Assembly (NCBI GenBank): GCA_051859045.1
Contig: JBHYGK010000022.1
Location: 1-40,529, forward strand
Length of the DNA: 40,529 nucleotides
Origin: JBHYGK01 sp051859045
GTDB lineage: Bacteria; Pseudomonadota; Gammaproteobacteria; Xanthomonadales; Xanthomonadaceae
Direction of reading: 5' to 3'
Below, piece by piece: positions 32,053 through 40,410 of this stretch (position 1 is its first letter; each line of letters starts with the position of its first letter). Below the pieces are notes generated by a model. It had not been told where the DNA came from. It was given only the letters and a program-made list of their open reading frames with translations, and ran no database searches. Position numbers and translations under genes: made by a program.

Positions 32053-33777
32053 TCAGCCGCGGCCGGGGCCGTGGGCCGCGTCGTGGGTGCGGAAGGCCTC
32101 GCGGATGTGCGCGCGCAGCTCGTCGTCTTCCCAGGGCTTGGTCAGGAAGCGGTAGATCGAGCCGCGGTTGATCGCATCGGTGACGGTGGCCAGGTCGGTG
32201 TAGCCCGAGAGAACCATGCGCACCGTGTCGGGGTAGAGCTCCTTCACCCGGCCCAGGAACTCGGTGCCCGACATGTCGGACATGCGCTGGTCGGACAGGA
32301 TGACCTGCACCTCGTTGGTGGCCAGCAGCTCGAAGGCCTCCTGCACGCGGCTGGCGGTGAGGATGCGGTAGCCCTCGCGGCGGAACACGCGCAGCAGCGC
32401 GCGCAGCACGTTCTCCTCGTCGTCGAGCAGCAGCAGCGTGCGCCCCGCCGAGGTGTTGGCGAACAGCTCCGGGCGCAGGTAGCGGCGCCGGAGCACCTGC
32501 TCGAGCGCGTCCGCGCTGGCCGGCGGGCCGAACAGGTAGCCCTGCAGCTGGTCGCAGTGGTTGCGGCGCAGGAAGCCCACCTGGGCCTCGGTCTCGACGC
32601 CCTCGGCCATCACCTGCATCTGCATCTGGTGGCCCATGGCGATGATCGCGCGCGCGGTCGCGGCCTGCGACGCGTCCACCGCGACCTCGCTGACGAAGCC
32701 GCGGTCGATCTTGAGCTTGTTGAGCGGGTAGCGCGGCAGGTTCACCAGGCCGGCGCCGCCGATGCCGAAGTCGTCGAGCGTCAGCTCCATGCCCTGGTCG
32801 CGCAGCCGGCGCAGGCGCTCGCGCACGCGGGCCACGTTGCGGTTGAGGGTGCCCTCGGAGAGCTCGATCTCGAACTGCCGGAACGGCACGTCGGCCGCCG
32901 CGAGCGTGGACTCGAGGCGGTCGATGAAGTCGGTCTGCATGAGCTGCGCGGTGGAGAGGTTGATCGCCACCTTGAGGTCGTCGAGGCCGGCGGCGCGCCA
33001 GCGCTTGGCCTGCTGCACCACCTGCTCGACCACCCAGGTGCCGATGCCGGCCATCAGGCCGAGTTTCTCGGCGATCGGCATGAACTGCCCCGGGCCGACG
33101 AGGCCGTGCTCGGGCGAGTTCCAGCGCAGCAGCGCCTCGACGCCGACGATGCGGCCGTCGGCCGCGTCGAGGAAGGGCTGGTAGTGCACCTCGAGCTCGT
33201 CGCGGCCGATCGCGTCGCCGATCCGCCGGGCCTGGCTGGTGGTGCGCGCGTGCGGGATGAAGCCGGCGCGGGAGTAGCGCGCGGAGCGGTTGAGGCCGCG
33301 GCGCCGGGCCTGGCCCAGCGCGGTCTCGGCGGCGGCGAGCAGGGTGGCGGCGCTGGCGGCGTCCTCGGGATGCACGGCCACGCCGACGCTGCCGCCGACC
33401 TGCAGGGTGTAGGGGATGACCTGCAGCGGGACCTCGAGCTCCTCGCGCAGGTGGTCGGCGAAGCGCAGCGGCTCGATCGCGCCCGGCGCGTAGGGCAGCG
33501 CGACGATGAACTCGTCGCTGGTCAGGCGCCACACGCGCCCGCGCGGGCCGACCACGTCGAGCAGGCGCTGGGCCACCGCGGCCAGCGCGAGGTCGCCCAC
33601 GTCCTCGCCCATCGACTCGTTGATCGAGCCGAAGTCGTCGAGGTCGACGTGCAGCAGGGCCACCTGCTCGCCCGCCTCGCCGGCGTCCTGCAGCAGGCGC
33701 GGCAGGCCGTCCACCTCGGCGCCGAGGCGGGCGAGGCGGGTGACCGGGTCGAGGTCGCGGGGGGGAAGCGGCTTCAT
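32053..33777 (-). CDS. GGDEF(degenerate)-EAL-REC cyclic di-GMP phosphodiesterase
   Basis: A 574-residue protein. The GGDEF domain (about 10-170) is degenerate: the active-site motif is TSDEF (86-90), so cyclase activity is unlikely. The EAL domain (about 185-435) keeps E214 in VEALLRW, the Asn of INLS, the SE pair of IELSEG, LDDFGIG, the Lys of LKIDRGFV, AEGVET and LQGY, so phosphodiesterase activity is plausible. A receiver sits at the C-terminus (about 445-565) with LLLDDEEN, VILSDQRMSDMSG and the Lys of FLTKPW. The order resembles RavR of Xanthomonas as I recall it. 16 bases separate it from the upstream REC-HDOD gene on the same strand. Confidence 0.93.
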   Translation of the reverse strand: MKPLPPRDLDPVTRLARLGAEVDGLPRLLQDAGEAGEQVALLHVDLDDFGSINESMGEDVGDLALAAVAQRLLDVVGPRGRVWRLTSDEFIVALPYAPGAIEPLRFADHLREELEVPLQVIPYTLQVGGSVGVAVHPEDAASAATLLAAAETALGQARRRGLNRSARYSRAGFIPHARTTSQARRIGDAIGRDELEVHYQPFLDAADGRIVGVEALLRWNSPEHGLVGPGQFMPIAEKLGLMAGIGTWVVEQVVQQAKRWRAAGLDDLKVAINLSTAQLMQTDFIDRLESTLAAADVPFRQFEIELSEGTLNRNVARVRERLRRLRDQGMELTLDDFGIGGAGLVNLPRYPLNKLKIDRGFVSEVAVDASQAATARAIIAMGHQMQMQVMAEGVETEAQVGFLRRNHCDQLQGYLFGPPASADALEQVLRRRYLRPELFANTSAGRTLLLLDDEENVLRALLRVFRREGYRILTASRVQEAFELLATNEVQVILSDQRMSDMSGTEFLGRVKELYPDTVRMVLSGYTDLATVTDAINRGSIYRFLTKPWEDDELRAHIREAFRTHDAAHGPGRG

Positions 33778-33793
33778 CGAGGCACAGCGTGCC

Positions 33794-34942
33794 TCAATCG
33801 GGCTCGCGCATCACGTCCTCGGCGAGCACGCGCCAGCGCTCGGCCTCGCCGGACAGGCCCTGGGCCTCGACCCAGGCGGCGTCGAGCGGCACCTCGCCGA
33901 GCAGCGCCCAGGCCAGGTGCACGGCGCCGACGATGCCCAGGCCGCGCTCGCCGGCGAGCGCCGGCGTGGGATGCAGCGCCGCGGCCTCGACCAGGATCGA
34001 GGGCAGGCCCCACAGGCCCAGCAGGTAGGCGCCGGCGTCGGCGTAGCTCGGCGGCGCCGGGCGCTCGGGGTCGACCGGATCGGGCTCGAACGGCACCCAG
34101 GGCAGGGCGACGTCGGGCAGCAGGCGGCCGACGCCGGCGAGCAGCGCCGCGGTGCCGGCCAGGTCGGCCTTGGCGCCGGGCAGCAGGCGCGCGGCCAGCC
34201 GCGAGGCCAGCAGGCTCTGCCGGCGCAGGCGTTCGCGGTCGGCGGCCTCGGCGCGCATGCGCCCGCCGCCGAAGATCTCGCCGGCCAGCACCAGCCGGCG
34301 CAGGGTCAGGTTGCCCAGCCACACCACGGCGGTGCGGATGTCGCGGATCGGGCGGCCGCCGCTGTACATCGCGGAATTGCACAGGCGCAGCACCTTGGCC
34401 GCGAGGGTGGGGTCGCGCTCGACCAGCTCGGAGACCTCGCGCGAGCTGACCTCGGGATCCTCGGTCTTGCGCATCAGCTCCAGCGACAGCGCCGGCGGCG
34501 GCGGCAGCTTGCCGATGCGGCCGATGATCGCGGCCAGGGCCGGGTTCTCGAGGCGCTGGCGCAGCTCGGCCACCGAGCGCACCGCGGCGAGCAGGTTCTC
34601 GGCCTGCAGCGGCCGGTAGAGCATGCGGTGCAGGTTCTCGAGCGCGGCCAGGGCCGGGCCGTCGCGGCCGTCGTCGAGCAGCAGGATGCGCACCGTGGTG
34701 GGCTGCTCGCGCTTGAAGCGCCCGAGCAGGGCATTGCCCGAGCCGCCCATCAGGCGGGGCTCGGCGACCACGGCGTCGGGCGGGGCGTCGGCGGCGATCG
34801 CGATGGCGTCGTTGGCGTCGGCCGCGTGGATGATCTCGACGTCCTCACCGAGCAGGCCGAACGCATGCCGGAGGTCGTCGGCGATGCGCGGGTCCACGCT
34901 GGCGACCATCAGGCGGAGCGTGGCGTGGGTGGGAGGCGTCAT
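33794..34942 (-). CDS. HDOD protein with a degenerate receiver domain
   Basis: A 382-residue protein. The N-terminal receiver fold (about 8-125) has lost key residues: E61 is in the phosphoacceptor slot (VVAEPRL), R110 replaces the conserved Lys (MLYRPL), and only one acidic residue of the usual pair remains. It should not be switched by normal phosphorylation. The HDOD domain (about 135-345) has GKLPPPPALSLELMRKTEDPEVSSREVSELVERDPTLAAKVLRLCNSAMYSGGRPI. It is a paralog of the REC-HDOD gene at 38123-39220, which has an intact receiver. It is likely transcribed with the EAL gene. HDOD output is still poorly understood. Confidence 0.9.
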   Translation of the reverse strand: MTPPTHATLRLMVASVDPRIADDLRHAFGLLGEDVEIIHAADANDAIAIAADAPPDAVVAEPRLMGGSGNALLGRFKREQPTTVRILLLDDGRDGPALAALENLHRMLYRPLQAENLLAAVRSVAELRQRLENPALAAIIGRIGKLPPPPALSLELMRKTEDPEVSSREVSELVERDPTLAAKVLRLCNSAMYSGGRPIRDIRTAVVWLGNLTLRRLVLAGEIFGGGRMRAEAADRERLRRQSLLASRLAARLLPGAKADLAGTAALLAGVGRLLPDVALPWVPFEPDPVDPERPAPPSYADAGAYLLGLWGLPSILVEAAALHPTPALAGERGLGIVGAVHLAWALLGEVPLDAAWVEAQGLSGEAERWRVLAEDVMREPD

Positions 34943-35052
34943 GCGGCGGGCCTGGCGGTGGGGGCGGGGCGGGGATGTCGGGGCATTCCTTAACTGTCGG
35001 CCGTCGCCCGCGATCCTGAAGCGCCGGCGCCCGATCCGGGGCCGGTGAGCCC

Positions 35053-35946
35053 TCAGCCGGCCAGGGCGTAGTGCCCGGCGAGGCCGGCGAACACGGCCGC
35101 GCCGACCCACTGGTTGTCGAGGAACGCGCGGAAGCAGGCCTCGCGGCCGCGGCCGCGGGCCCGCACGAACTGCCAGGCCACCAGGGCCAGGGCCACGCCC
35201 AGGCCCAGCCACCACGGCCAGCCGAGGCCGAGCTGGCGGCCGAGCAGGCCGAAGGCCGCGAAGGCGCAGGCGTACAGGATGCCCAGCGCCGGCAGGTCGG
35301 CGTCGCCGAACAGGATCGCGGTGGACTTGGCCCCGGCGCGCAGGTCGTCGTCGCGGTCGACCATCGCGTACCAGGTGTCGTAGGCGGTGGTCCACAGCAG
35401 GTTGGCGAGGTAGAGCAGCCACGCGACCGCCGGCACCTCGCCGCGCACCGCCGCGAAGGCCATCGGGATGCCCCAGCCGAAGGCCAGGCCCAGCCAGGCC
35501 TGGGGCAGGTAGGTGTAGCGCTTGAGGAAGGGATAGGTGGCGGCCAGCAGCACCGCGGCGACGCTCAGCCCGACGGTGAGCGCGTTGGTCATCAGGACCA
35601 GGCCGAAGGCCAGCAGCATCAGGCCCGCGAACAGCCACAGCGCCTCGTGGGCGCGGACCTCGCCGGTGGCCAGCGGGCGGTGCCGGGTGCGCTCGACCTG
35701 GCCGTCGAGCCAGCGGTCGGCGTAGTCGTTGATGACGCAGCCGGCGGAGCGGGTCAGCCAGACGCCGGCGGTGAAGATCGCCAGCACGCCCCAGGGCGGG
35801 ACGCCCTCGGCCGCGATCCACAGCGCCCACCAGGTCGGCCACAGCAGCAGCAGCGCGCCGACCGGGCGGTCGCCCCGGAGCAGGCGCCAGTAGGCGGGCA
35901 GGCGGGCGCGCAGGGCGGCGGCGGTCGGGCGGGGGCGTGGGCTCAT
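35053..35946 (-). CDS. ubiA: 4-hydroxybenzoate polyprenyltransferase UbiA
   Basis: A 297-residue integral membrane prenyltransferase of ubiquinone synthesis, which joins a polyprenyl chain to 4-hydroxybenzoate. The first Mg-pyrophosphate motif is N73-D74-x-x-D77 (CVINDYADRWLDG). The second is DTWYAMVDRDDD (about 193-204). Several hydrophobic helices are present (for example LWLFAGLMLLAFGLVLMTNAL). Motifs and length are normal. It is unrelated to its signalling neighbours and splits two sets of sensor genes. It is divergent from the FIST gene, with 91 bases between them. Confidence 0.96.
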   Translation of the reverse strand: MSPRPRPTAAALRARLPAYWRLLRGDRPVGALLLLWPTWWALWIAAEGVPPWGVLAIFTAGVWLTRSAGCVINDYADRWLDGQVERTRHRPLATGEVRAHEALWLFAGLMLLAFGLVLMTNALTVGLSVAAVLLAATYPFLKRYTYLPQAWLGLAFGWGIPMAFAAVRGEVPAVAWLLYLANLLWTTAYDTWYAMVDRDDDLRAGAKSTAILFGDADLPALGILYACAFAAFGLLGRQLGLGWPWWLGLGVALALVAWQFVRARGRGREACFRAFLDNQWVGAAVFAGLAGHYALAG

Positions 35947-36037
35947 GCGGGGCCTAGGGTAGCAGCGAGTGCGCTCAAGGCCGGCGGATCGCGGCCGTTA
36001 GGGGTTGTGGAACACCCCCTCCCCCCCGGGACGCCGC

Positions 36038-37138
36038 ATGCCGAGGATCCGCATCGCCCAGAGTGACGCCCGCGACGCCGCCGCCGCGGTGGCGGAGCTG
36101 CAGGCCGCGCTGGCCGGGGCCGCCGATGGCGGCCTGCTGGTGTTCGCCGACGACGGCCACGACCACGCCGCCCTGGCCGCCGCGCTCGCCGCGGCCTTCC
36201 CGGGCCCGCTGGCGGGCTGCACCGCCGCCGGAGTGGTGGGCGAGGCCGGCTTCGCGCGGCGCGGCCTGCTGGCGATCGCGCTCGACGGGCGCCGCGCGCG
36301 GCTGCACCCGCTGCCGCTGGGCCCGCTCGACGACGCCGCGGCCTGCGCGGCCCGCGTGGCCGCGGCGCTGCCGCCGGCGACGCCCGGCTGGCACCGCGCC
36401 GCGGTGCTGCTGGTGGACGGCCTGAGCACCCGCGAGGAGGCGGTCGCGGCCGCGCTGGCGCGCGCCCTGCCCGGCCTCGGGATCGTCGGCGGCTCGGCCG
36501 GCGACGACCTGCGCTTCGCCGGCACCGCGGTGCTGGTGGGCGGCGGCTTCGCCGCGGCCACCGGCGTGCTGGTGCTGCTGGAGTCCGACGCGCCGCTGGC
36601 GCTGCTGCGCAGCCACCACTTCGAGGCCGGCCTGCGCAAGCTCGTGTGCACCCGCGCCGAGCCCGCGCGCCGCGAGGTGCTGGAGCTCGACGGGGCCCCG
36701 GCCGCCGGGGTCTACGCCCGCAGCCTGGGCGTCGCCGAGGCCGACCTCGGCCCGGCGGTGTTCGCCCGCAATCCGCTGGAGGTGCGCGAGGGCGCGCGCT
36801 CGCGGGTGGTGTCGATCGCCCGCGTGCTGCCCGGCGGCGGCCTGTCGCTGCTGGGCGCGATCGAGGAAGGCGAGTCGATGAGCATCGCCCGCGCGCTCGA
36901 CCCGCGCGAGCGCCTGCTGGCCACGCTGGCCGGGGTGCGCGCGGAGATCGGCGAGCCCGAGGCGGTGCTCGGCCTGGACTGCATCCTGCGCCGGGTGCAG
37001 TTCGAGGACGAGGGCATCGCCGGGGAGATGGGCGAGCTCTACGCCCGGCACCGGATCGTCGGCTTCTCGACCTTCGGCGAGCAGTGCCACGGCGCGCACA
37101 TGAACCAGACCCTGGTGGGGGTGGCGTTTGGACGTTGA
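36038..37138 (+). CDS. FIST-domain sensory protein
   Basis: A 366-residue stand-alone FIST protein (FIST_N about 20-190, FIST_C about 200-345), a family thought to bind small ligands such as amino acids. Seen are LAGCTAAGVVGEAGFARRGLLAIAL in the N part, GLGIVGGSAGDDLRFAGTAVLV, and the typical end CILRRVQFEDEGIAGEMGELYARHRIVGFSTFGEQCHGAHMNQTLVGVAFG. No signal peptide or membrane helix is visible. The ATG at 36038 is preferred over one 11 codons upstream. The stop overlaps the start of a histidine kinase gene, so it probably supplies the sensory input for that kinase. Confidence 0.93.
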   Translation: MPRIRIAQSDARDAAAAVAELQAALAGAADGGLLVFADDGHDHAALAAALAAAFPGPLAGCTAAGVVGEAGFARRGLLAIALDGRRARLHPLPLGPLDDAAACAARVAAALPPATPGWHRAAVLLVDGLSTREEAVAAALARALPGLGIVGGSAGDDLRFAGTAVLVGGGFAAATGVLVLLESDAPLALLRSHHFEAGLRKLVCTRAEPARREVLELDGAPAAGVYARSLGVAEADLGPAVFARNPLEVREGARSRVVSIARVLPGGGLSLLGAIEEGESMSIARALDPRERLLATLAGVRAEIGEPEAVLGLDCILRRVQFEDEGIAGEMGELYARHRIVGFSTFGEQCHGAHMNQTLVGVAFGR

Positions 37139-38135
37139 GGACGCGCTGGCGAGGATCGCCGAGCTCGAGGAGGCCCTCTCGCTGCGCGAGCGGATGTTCG
37201 ACGACGTCGTCGCCGAGCGCACCGAGGAGCTGCGCATGCAGCACGCGGAGCTCGAGTGGGCGATGGAGGAGCTCCGCCAGACCCAGGCCCAGCTGCTGCA
37301 GGCCAGCAAGATGGACGCGATCGGCCAGCTCGCGGCCGGCATCGCCCACGAGATCAACACCCCCACCCAGTACGCGATGGACAACGTGCGCTTCCTGCAG
37401 GGCGCGCTCGGCGGCATCCTCGGCGCCCTCGACGATGCCCTCGCGCTGGTCGGGCGCCACCGCGACGCCCTGCCGGCCGAGGCGCTGGCCGCCTTCGACG
37501 CCGTCCTCGCGCGGCGCAAGCTCGCGTTCCTGCGCGACGAGGTCCCGCCGGCGATCAGCCAGGCGCTGGAGGGGCTCTCGCGCATCGCCACCATCGTGGG
37601 GGCCATGAAGGCCTTCTCGCATCCCTCGCAAGGCATCAAGATCCCGATCGACCTGCCCGGGGCGATCAACACCACCCTCGAGGTCTGCCGCAACGAGTGG
37701 AAGTACGTGGCGGACGTCGAGACCGCGTTCGACCCCGACCTGCCCCAGCTGCCCTGCCTCCGCGACCAGTTCAACCAGGTCATCCTCAACCTCGTGATCA
37801 ACGCCGCCCACGCCATCGAGGAACGCCAGCAGCGCGGGGACCCCGCGCGCGGCCACATCCGCGTGCGCACGCGGCGCGCCGGCGACCGCGGCGAGATCCA
37901 GGTCTCCGACGACGGCGGCGGCATCCCGGCCAAGATCCGCGAGCGCATCTTCGAGCCGTTCTTCACCACCAAGGAGGTCGGCCGCGGCACGGGCCAGGGC
38001 CTCGCGATCGTCTGGTCGGTGATCGTCGACAAGCACGGCGGCGAGGTGCTGGTCGACTCCACCCCCGGCGAGGGCACCACCTTCACCCTGCTGCTGCCGC
38101 TGTACCCCGATCAGGAGGACGCATGCTCCGGGTGA
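37128..38135 (+). CDS. Histidine kinase coupled to the FIST protein
   Basis: A 335-residue kinase with no sensor domain of its own. A coiled coil (about 1-60, IAELEEALSLRERMFDDVVAERTEELRMQHAELEWAMEEL) leads directly to the H-box with His74 (IGQLAAGIAHEINTPTQYAMDNV). The ATPase has N-box NLVINAAHAIEER, G1 DDGGGIPAK, F-box FEPFFTTKEV and G2 GRGTGQGLAI. The start appears to be TTG at 37128, overlapping the FIST stop by 11 bases; the first in-frame ATG would cut the coiled coil. The lack of a sensor and the coupling to FIST suggest a split two-protein sensor. It overlaps the next response regulator by 13 bases. Confidence 0.92.
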   Translation: MDVEDALARIAELEEALSLRERMFDDVVAERTEELRMQHAELEWAMEELRQTQAQLLQASKMDAIGQLAAGIAHEINTPTQYAMDNVRFLQGALGGILGALDDALALVGRHRDALPAEALAAFDAVLARRKLAFLRDEVPPAISQALEGLSRIATIVGAMKAFSHPSQGIKIPIDLPGAINTTLEVCRNEWKYVADVETAFDPDLPQLPCLRDQFNQVILNLVINAAHAIEERQQRGDPARGHIRVRTRRAGDRGEIQVSDDGGGIPAKIRERIFEPFFTTKEVGRGTGQGLAIVWSVIVDKHGGEVLVDSTPGEGTTFTLLLPLYPDQEDACSG

Positions 38136-39220
38136 TGTTCGTCGACGACGAGACCAGGATCCTCGAGGCGCTGCGGCGCTCGCTCGAGCTCTCGGGCTGC
38201 GACTGGAACCTGCAGTTCCACCACGATCCCCAGGAGGCGCTGGCCTCGATGGAGCGGGTCCCGGTGGACGTGGTGGTCTCCGACCTGCGCATGCCCGGGC
38301 TGGACGGCGTCGAGCTGCTGCGCCGCGTGCGCGCCCTGCATCCGGCGACGGTGCGGATCGTGCTCTCGGGCCACGCCGACGAGGACATCGCGCTGCGCGC
38401 GATCGCCGTCGCCCACCGCTTCATCACCAAGCCCTGCCAGGCCGACGAGCTGGTCGGGCTGGTGGAGCGCATGGCCAGCCTGATCGAGCGGCTGCGCCGC
38501 CCGGCGCTGCGCGAGGCGATCGCCGGCGCGGGCCGCCTGCCCGCGGTGCCGCGGCTGTACATGAAGCTGCTCGAGGCGCTGGACAACCCGCTCAGCGACA
38601 CCGCCAGCATCGCCGGCATCGTCGGCGAGGAGCCGGCGCTGGCCACCCGCGTGCTGCAGCTGTGCAACTCGGCGCTGTACTCCAACGGCCGCCCGATCGC
38701 CGACGTGAAGGGCGCGATCAACCGCCTCGGCCTGCGCTCGGTGCGCAACCTCGCGCTGGCCGCCGAGCTCTTCCGCCAGGACGCCGGGCCCGAGGTGGCC
38801 GCGCTGCAGACGCGCAGCCTGATGGCCTCGTGGCTGGCCCTGCGCCTGCTGCCCGACCGCCTCTCGGCCGAGCTCGCCGGCACCGCCGCCCTGCTGGCCG
38901 GCATCGGCACCCTGCTGCCGGGCTTCGTCGACGACGGCCCCGACCTGCCCGACGCCGCGCCCGCCTACGCCGAGGCCGGCGCCTGCCTGCTGTCGCTGTG
39001 GGGCCTGCCCGACGCGCTGGCCGAGGCGATCGCCTGCCACCGCACGCCGCGCCTCGGCGGCCCGCAGTTCGCCGTGGCCGGCGCGGTCCACGTGGCCTGG
39101 ATGCTGGCCGGCCAGCGCGAGGTCGACGAAGGCTACCTCGCCGCGGTGGGCATGCAGCCGCACCTGCGGACCTGGCGCGAGCTGGTCACCAACCTCAAGA
39201 CCCCGGACGACGCCGCATGA
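38123..39220 (+). CDS. Response regulator with HDOD output (REC-HDOD)
   Basis: A 365-residue protein. The receiver (about 1-120) is intact: D8-D9, phosphoacceptor D54 (VVSDLRMPGLDG) and K103 (FITKPC). The HDOD domain (about 130-345) has GRLPAVPRLYMKLLEALDNPLSDTASIAGIVGEEPALATRVLQLCNSALYSNGRPI. A strong AGGAGG ribosome site precedes the ATG, and the gene starts inside the 3' end of the kinase gene. The likely phosphodonor is that kinase. HDOD proteins affect motility, stress or gene expression by means that are not settled. It is a clear paralog of the gene at 33794-34942. Confidence 0.93.
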   Translation: MLRVMFVDDETRILEALRRSLELSGCDWNLQFHHDPQEALASMERVPVDVVVSDLRMPGLDGVELLRRVRALHPATVRIVLSGHADEDIALRAIAVAHRFITKPCQADELVGLVERMASLIERLRRPALREAIAGAGRLPAVPRLYMKLLEALDNPLSDTASIAGIVGEEPALATRVLQLCNSALYSNGRPIADVKGAINRLGLRSVRNLALAAELFRQDAGPEVAALQTRSLMASWLALRLLPDRLSAELAGTAALLAGIGTLLPGFVDDGPDLPDAAPAYAEAGACLLSLWGLPDALAEAIACHRTPRLGGPQFAVAGAVHVAWMLAGQREVDEGYLAAVGMQPHLRTWRELVTNLKTPDDAA

Positions 39221-40299
39221 GCCAGCCCCTGCCCCGCGTGCTGTGCGTCGACGACGAGCCGCGCATGCTCTCGGCGCTGCAGCGCAGCCTGTTCGAGCAC
39301 TACGAGGTGGAGGTCGCCGAGGGCGGCGAGGCCGCGCTGGCGCTGCTCGCCTCGCGGCCCGCGTTCGACGTGGTGATCTCCGACGAGCGCATGCCGGGCC
39401 TGCAGGGCTCGGAGCTGCTCGAGCGCGTGCGCCTGGGCTGGCCGGCCACCGAGCGCATCCTGCTCACCGGCCAGGCCGACCTCGACGCCGCCACCGCGGC
39501 CGTGAACCGCGGCGGCGTGTTCCGCTTCCTGCTCAAGCCCTGCCCGCACGACGTGCTGATGGAGGCGCTGTCGGCGGCCTGCGAGCGGGTGCGGCTGCGC
39601 CGCGAGCGGCGCGAGCTGCTCGAGGGCACGCTGACCGGCGTCGCCGGCACGCTCGCCGACATCCTCGCGATGGTCGCCCCCGAGGCCTTCCAGCGCACCA
39701 CCCTGCTGCGCCGCTGCGCCGCCCACGCCGCCCCGCGGCTGGGCCTCGGCGAGCGCGCGTGGATGCTCGAGGTGGCCGCCCGGCTGGCCGAGATCGGCGC
39801 GGTGGGCGGGATGCCCGACAACACCCCGCACTCCCTGGTCGCCGAGAGCGGCGCCCGCCTGCTCGCGAAGATCCCGCTGCTCGACGGCGTGGCGCGGATC
39901 GTCGAATGGCAGGACCGCAGCCCGCCGGCCGGGCTGGATCCCGCCGAGGCGGCGTGCGCGCAGGTGCTGCGCGCCGCGCACGCGCTGGAGTACGGCGCCT
40001 CGCGCCCCGAGGCGACGGTCGGCCAGCTGCTGGCCGAGCTGCGCCCCGCGCTCCCGGCCGAGGTGCTCGAGGCGCTGCGCGACTTCCCGCTGCGCCAGCA
40101 CCTCGCCTCGCAGGAGGTGGCGGTGCTCGCGCTGCGCCCCGGCGACGAGCTCACCGCCCCGCTGTACACCCGCACCGGCACGCTGCTGCTGGGCGCCGGG
40201 ATGACGCTGAGCGAGGCGTCGCTCGAGAAGCTCTACCGCTACGCCAAGTCGGTGGGCCTGCGCGAGCCCATCGCGGTCAAGCGCGCGCAGGGCGACTGA
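39217..40299 (+). CDS. Response regulator with a degenerate HD-GYP-like output domain
   Basis: A 360-residue protein. The receiver (about 5-125) is intact: D12-D13, D56 (VVISDERMPGLQG) and K107 (FLLKPC), close to the RpfG type. The C-terminal part (about 135-350) follows the HD-GYP outline (HSLVAESGARLLAKIPLLDGVARIVEWQDRSPPAGLDP), but the HHExxDGxGYP signature is replaced by EWQDRSPPAG and metal ligands are missing. Cyclic di-GMP hydrolysis is therefore unlikely. ATG overlaps the REC-HDOD stop (ATGA), so it is the fourth gene of the FIST operon and a second target for its kinase. Confidence 0.88.
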   Translation: MSQPLPRVLCVDDEPRMLSALQRSLFEHYEVEVAEGGEAALALLASRPAFDVVISDERMPGLQGSELLERVRLGWPATERILLTGQADLDAATAAVNRGGVFRFLLKPCPHDVLMEALSAACERVRLRRERRELLEGTLTGVAGTLADILAMVAPEAFQRTTLLRRCAAHAAPRLGLGERAWMLEVAARLAEIGAVGGMPDNTPHSLVAESGARLLAKIPLLDGVARIVEWQDRSPPAGLDPAEAACAQVLRAAHALEYGASRPEATVGQLLAELRPALPAEVLEALRDFPLRQHLASQEVAVLALRPGDELTAPLYTRTGTLLLGAGMTLSEASLEKLYRYAKSVGLREPIAVKRAQGD

Positions 40300-40344
40300 G
40301 CCCCGCCCGTGGGCCCGTGCCGCCGGCCCGCGCGCGTAAAGGTG

Positions 40345-40369
40345 CCGCGTATTGCCGCTGGCTACGCGG
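40345..40369. promoter_or_regulatory. Inverted repeat upstream of the last gene
   Basis: Arms CCGCGTA (40345-40351) and TACGCGG (40363-40369) are exact complements separated by 11 bases, 42 bases before the ATG at 40411. It may be an operator or a 3' structure of the preceding gene; no U-run follows. The rest of the 111-base gap shows no recognisable promoter. Confidence 0.4.
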
Positions 40370-40410
40370 AATCTCCACGATGCAGCTCCACAGGCCGATC
40401 CCCCGGGCGC

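Noticed and set aside
35947..36037. Extension of the FIST protein to an ATG 11 codons upstream
   Set aside because: The extra residues (Trp/Pro-rich) do not fit the family start; the ATG at 36038 places the domain correctly.
40337..40359. TAAAGGTG followed by GCCGCTGG as a sigma-28 promoter of the last gene
   Set aside because: The spacing is 9 bases rather than 11 and the -10 box is poor.
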